Source of the DNA: Brevundimonas sp. UBA7664
GTDB lineage: Bacteria; Pseudomonadota; Alphaproteobacteria; Caulobacterales; Caulobacteraceae
Direction: 5' to 3'
Length of the DNA: 35,186 nt
Assembly: GCF_002483305.1 (NCBI RefSeq)
Contig: NZ_DLHQ01000025.1
Coordinates: 1 to 35,186 of the forward strand
The notes under the pieces are model-generated. The model searched no databases and was not told the DNA's origin. It saw only the letters and a list, made by a program, of their open reading frames with translations. A program made the position numbers and the translations under genes. Of the stretch, positions 33,390-35,186 are shown one piece after another (positions within the stretch are counted from its first letter, which is position 1; each line of letters starts with the position of its first letter).

Positions 33390-33779
33390 TCAGGCGGCCT
33401 TGCGGAGGTCCAGCAGGGCCTCGGCCTCGTTGGCGGTCATGCGCGAGATGCACGGCAGGCCGATCCGCTGCAGCAGGCTGGCGGGATCACCGCACAGGCA
33501 CATCGGCTCTTCCAGACGGCGTTGGGGAATGGGCATGTCGGACAGCACCCGCAGGCCGGTGTGGCGCGGATCGGCGATGATACGGCGCATCAGCCGGTCC
33601 AGATCGGCGCGTTCGCCCTCCAGGGCCTGGAGAATATGGCCCTGATGGAACATCAGGCAGCCGGACACGCGGTCGCGCCGGTTGTTGCGGTCCGAGACGC
33701 CGAGAATATGGGCGATCGACAGGGTGGAAACGCCGGTCGCGCCAACGGCTTCGCTGGCGTATATAACGCGATGAAGCAC
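33390..33779 (-). CDS. Short BLUF-domain blue-light photoreceptor
   Basis: A 129-residue protein that is a single BLUF domain (about residues 1-95). Flavin-site residues are visible: Tyr7 (VIYAS), Asn32/Asn33 (SDRNNRRDRVSG) and Gln51 (HILQALEGE). The C-terminal 35 residues form a helical cap. BLUF proteins sense blue light through hydrogen-bond switching around FAD. The start is GTG with GAGGGA upstream. Upstream lies a 16-bp palindrome shared with hslV. The output partner is unknown. Confidence 0.88.
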   Translation of the reverse strand: MLHRVIYASEAVGATGVSTLSIAHILGVSDRNNRRDRVSGCLMFHQGHILQALEGERADLDRLMRRIIADPRHTGLRVLSDMPIPQRRLEEPMCLCGDPASLLQRIGLPCISRMTANEAEALLDLRKAA

Positions 33780-33821
33780 GACGCTTCCCTCATATATCGA
33801 ATTGTGGGGTACAGTTCACCT

Positions 33822-33837
33822 ATGTAACGCGTTACAT
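33822..33837. promoter_or_regulatory. 16-bp perfect palindrome between the BLUF gene and hslV
   Basis: ATGTAACGCGTTACAT reads the same on both strands. It is 43 bp from the BLUF start and 84 bp from the hslV start, in the only divergent gap of this part. The form is typical of a homodimeric repressor or activator site. The regulator is not identified. Confidence 0.6.
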
Positions 33838-33921
33838 TGGTCCAAATATGGCTAACAGCGGCCGTTGTAATTCTGTTGCTTTCCGCTTGCCGCGCCGCAT
33901 TTCGGTCGCCATCTGAAACGG

Positions 33922-34479
33922 ATGATGAACGCGAACCCCAACTTCCCGGACTGGCACGGCACCACCATTCTGGCGGTGCGCAAGAACGGCCGGACCGTCA
34001 TCGCCGGCGACGGCCAGGTCTCCATGGGGCCGACCATCGTCAAGGGCGCCGCGCGCAAGGTGCGGGTGCTGGCGGGCGGCAAGGTGCTGGCCGGCTTCGC
34101 CGGGGCGACCGCCGACGCCTTCACCCTGATCGAGCGGCTCGAGGCCAAGCTGGAGCAGTATCCCGACCAGTTGGCCCGGGCCTGCGTCGACCTGGCCAAG
34201 GACTGGCGCACCGACCGCTACCTGCGCCGGCTCGAAGCCATGCTGCTGGTCGCGGACAAGAGCTCGATCTTCACCGTCACCGGCGTCGGCGACGTGCTGG
34301 AGCCGGAACACGGGGTGGCCGCGGTCGGCTCGGGCGGCAATTTCGCCCTCTCGGCGGCGCGCGCCCTGATCGAGCATACCGACATGGACGCCGAGACCAT
34401 CGCCCGCCGCGCCATGGAGATCGCGGCGGAGATCTGTGTCTATACGAACGGCAACCTGACGGTTGAGACGCTGGACTAA
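33922..34479 (+). CDS. hslV: ATP-dependent protease proteolytic subunit HslV
   Basis: A 185-residue proteasome-like peptidase. The mature N-terminal Thr14 follows the propeptide, in HGTTILAVRKNGRTVIAGDGQVSMG; the family phrases KGAARKVRVL and AVGSGGNFALSAARAL are present. It forms a dodecamer capped by HslU ATPase and degrades unfolded or regulatory proteins. Two ATGs (33922, 33925) open the frame; either fits. Normally hslU follows directly; here about 540 nt containing a GxxExxY unit separate the two. Confidence 0.95.
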   Translation: MMNANPNFPDWHGTTILAVRKNGRTVIAGDGQVSMGPTIVKGAARKVRVLAGGKVLAGFAGATADAFTLIERLEAKLEQYPDQLARACVDLAKDWRTDRYLRRLEAMLLVADKSSIFTVTGVGDVLEPEHGVAAVGSGGNFALSAARALIEHTDMDAETIARRAMEIAAEICVYTNGNLTVETLD

Positions 34480-34497
34480 AAACCTCCGCCGCCGGTC

Positions 34498-34976
34498 GGT
34501 TCATCACGAAGAACACCAAGGATGCACGAAGGGCACGAAGAGACCGAGCCGCTGCCGGCGGCCACCGAGCGGGTCGGCAGCGCCGTCCTGAACGCGGCTT
34601 TCGCGGTGCACATGGCGCTGGGTCCGGGACTGCTGGAGTCCGTCTACGAAGCCTGTCTTGCTGAAGAGCTTCAGCAGGCCGGACTGTCGGTCGAGCGTCA
34701 GGCCGGCGTACCGGTCACTTACGGCGAAGTTCGAATGGATGTCGGCTATCGGCTCGATCTTCTGGTCGAGCGGGCTGTGGTGGTGGAGATCAAATCGATC
34801 GACGCCCTTGCGTCGATCCATACGGCCCAGGTCCTGACCTATCTGCGCTTCTCCGGCGTGCGCTTGGGTTACCTGATCAACTTCAACACCGTCATGCTCA
34901 AAAACGGCCTGCGGCGCCTCGTGCGCTGACCCCTTCGTGTCCTTTGTGACCTTCTTCGTGTCCTTCGTGATGAACC
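34498..34976. mobile_element. Inverted-repeat unit carrying a GxxExxY gene, inserted between hslV and hslU
   Basis: The unit is bounded by inverted repeats. The left end reads GGTTCATCACGAAG then ACACCAAGGA; the right end, on the opposite strand, reads GGTTCATCACGAAG then GACACGAAG, so 14 bases are identical and the rest close. Both ends are built from about 9-bp CACGAAGGA-like units. The left end overlaps the gene start, so its repeats encode the MHEGHEE N-terminus. It starts 18 bp after the hslV stop and ends 40 bp before hslU. Mobility is inferred from structure and from the related copy at 21401-21570. Confidence 0.65.
34522..34929 (+). CDS. GxxExxY protein, PD-(D/E)XK nuclease superfamily
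   Basis: A 135-residue protein with the family motif Gly36-x-x-Glu39-x-x-Tyr42 (GLLESVY) and a nuclease-like core: Asp79 in YRLDLLV and Glu89-x-Lys91 in VEIKSI, the D...ExK signature. The C-terminus has the family phrase LRFSGVRLGYLINFN. GxxExxY proteins (TIGR04256, PF13366 group) are common, often multi-copy, and have no settled function. The first residues, MHEGHEETE, are encoded by the repeat. No ribosome site is obvious, and translation may depend on read-through from hslV. Confidence 0.9.
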   Translation: MHEGHEETEPLPAATERVGSAVLNAAFAVHMALGPGLLESVYEACLAEELQQAGLSVERQAGVPVTYGEVRMDVGYRLDLLVERAVVVEIKSIDALASIHTAQVLTYLRFSGVRLGYLINFNTVMLKNGLRRLVR

Positions 34977-35016
34977 AGCCCTCCCCAAGGCCAGGGCGCC
35001 GCCCCATCTGCATCCC

Positions 35017-35186
35017 ATGACCGACCTCTCCCCCCGCGAAATCGTCTCCGAACTCGACCGCTTCATCGTCGGCCAGGACGACGCCAAGCGCGCCGTGGCC
35101 GTGGCCCTGCGCAATCGCTGGCGGCGCAAGCGCGTGCCCGATGACCTGCGCGACGAGGTCACGCCCAAGAACATCCTGATGATCGG
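35017..35186 (+). CDS. hslU: HslU ATPase, 5' end only
   Basis: The first 56 complete codons of an AAA+ HslU: it begins MTDLSPREIVSELDRFIVGQ, then has DDAKRAVAVALRNRWRRKRV and reaches VTPKNILMIG at the window edge. The Walker A motif (GPTGVGKT) would lie just beyond. HslU unfolds substrates and feeds them to HslV. No hslU-specific ribosome site is clear; an AAGG lies about 28 nt upstream. The gene starts 40 bp after the end of the inverted-repeat unit. Confidence 0.93.
   Translation, partial: MTDLSPREIVSELDRFIVGQDDAKRAVAVALRNRWRRKRVPDDLRDEVTPKNILMI

Noticed and set aside
33837..34466. An open frame beginning with a signal-peptide-like segment (MVQIWLTAAVVILLLSAC) upstream of hslV
   Set aside because: It starts with TTG, is out of frame with hslV and soon becomes Arg/Gly/Pro-rich shadow sequence. 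The lipoprotein-like start is most likely chance.

Overview
The window is about 35 kb of GC-rich, gene-dense bacterial chromosome, best explained as Caulobacterales and most likely Brevundimonas-like. The pointers are a DivL-type histidine kinase with Tyr in place of the phospho-accepting His, a full CtrA-type box (TTAA-N7-TTAAC), an sdhC-D-A-B operon followed by an adrenodoxin-type ferredoxin, a fabA-fabB-fabI block, and an AhpC/AhpD pair. I saw no tRNA, rRNA, CRISPR array, prophage or classical insertion sequence. The genus is an inference from gene content; no database was searched.

Layout. 1-5.8 kb: divL, then a serine beta-lactamase-fold hydrolase, a HAD phosphatase and an exported alpha/beta hydrolase, all on the plus strand. 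5.8-8.2 kb: a persulfide/sulfite module, with an ETHE1-like metallo-hydrolase divergent from a SqrR/BigR-type ArsR regulator, a rhodanese and a TauE/SafE exporter; both promoters share one palindrome. 8.2-13.1 kb: a compact minus-strand operon sdhC-sdhD-sdhA-sdhB-ferredoxin-glycerate kinase-PilZ. 13.2-15.2 kb: a small exported protein, a HIT protein and a SIMPL protein. 15.3-16.6 kb: ahpC and ahpD behind an OxyR-like site. 16.6-18.2 kb: a membrane LytTR regulator divergent from a DUF2306 membrane protein. 18.2-21.3 kb: murI and an M3 peptidase lipoprotein. 21.3-21.8 kb: a non-coding gap holding a short inverted-repeat element. 21.8-24.6 kb: ffh, rpsP and rimM. 24.6-28.9 kb: a YegP-like small protein, fabI, a cation/proton antiporter, fabB and fabA on the minus strand. 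28.9-33.8 kb: an SH3-domain protein, a 2-hydroxyacid dehydrogenase with a CtrA box inside its 5' end, an S9 peptidase, a ThiF/MoeB-type enzyme and a BLUF photoreceptor. 33.9 kb to the end: hslV, a GxxExxY nuclease-fold gene inside inverted repeats, and the 5' end of hslU.

Working together. Three redox circuits can be read from the sequence: persulfide sensing and removal, AhpC/AhpD peroxide defence with a near-perfect OxyR half-operator, and the sdh operon with a Fur-like box touching the sdhC start. The most unusual structure is a family of inverted repeats built from CACGAAGGA-like units. One copy carries the GxxExxY gene and separates hslV from hslU; a second, 170-bp copy with no gene lies 13 kb away between the M3 peptidase and ffh. 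Together they look like an autonomous/non-autonomous pair of a small mobile unit, which is an inference to be tested.
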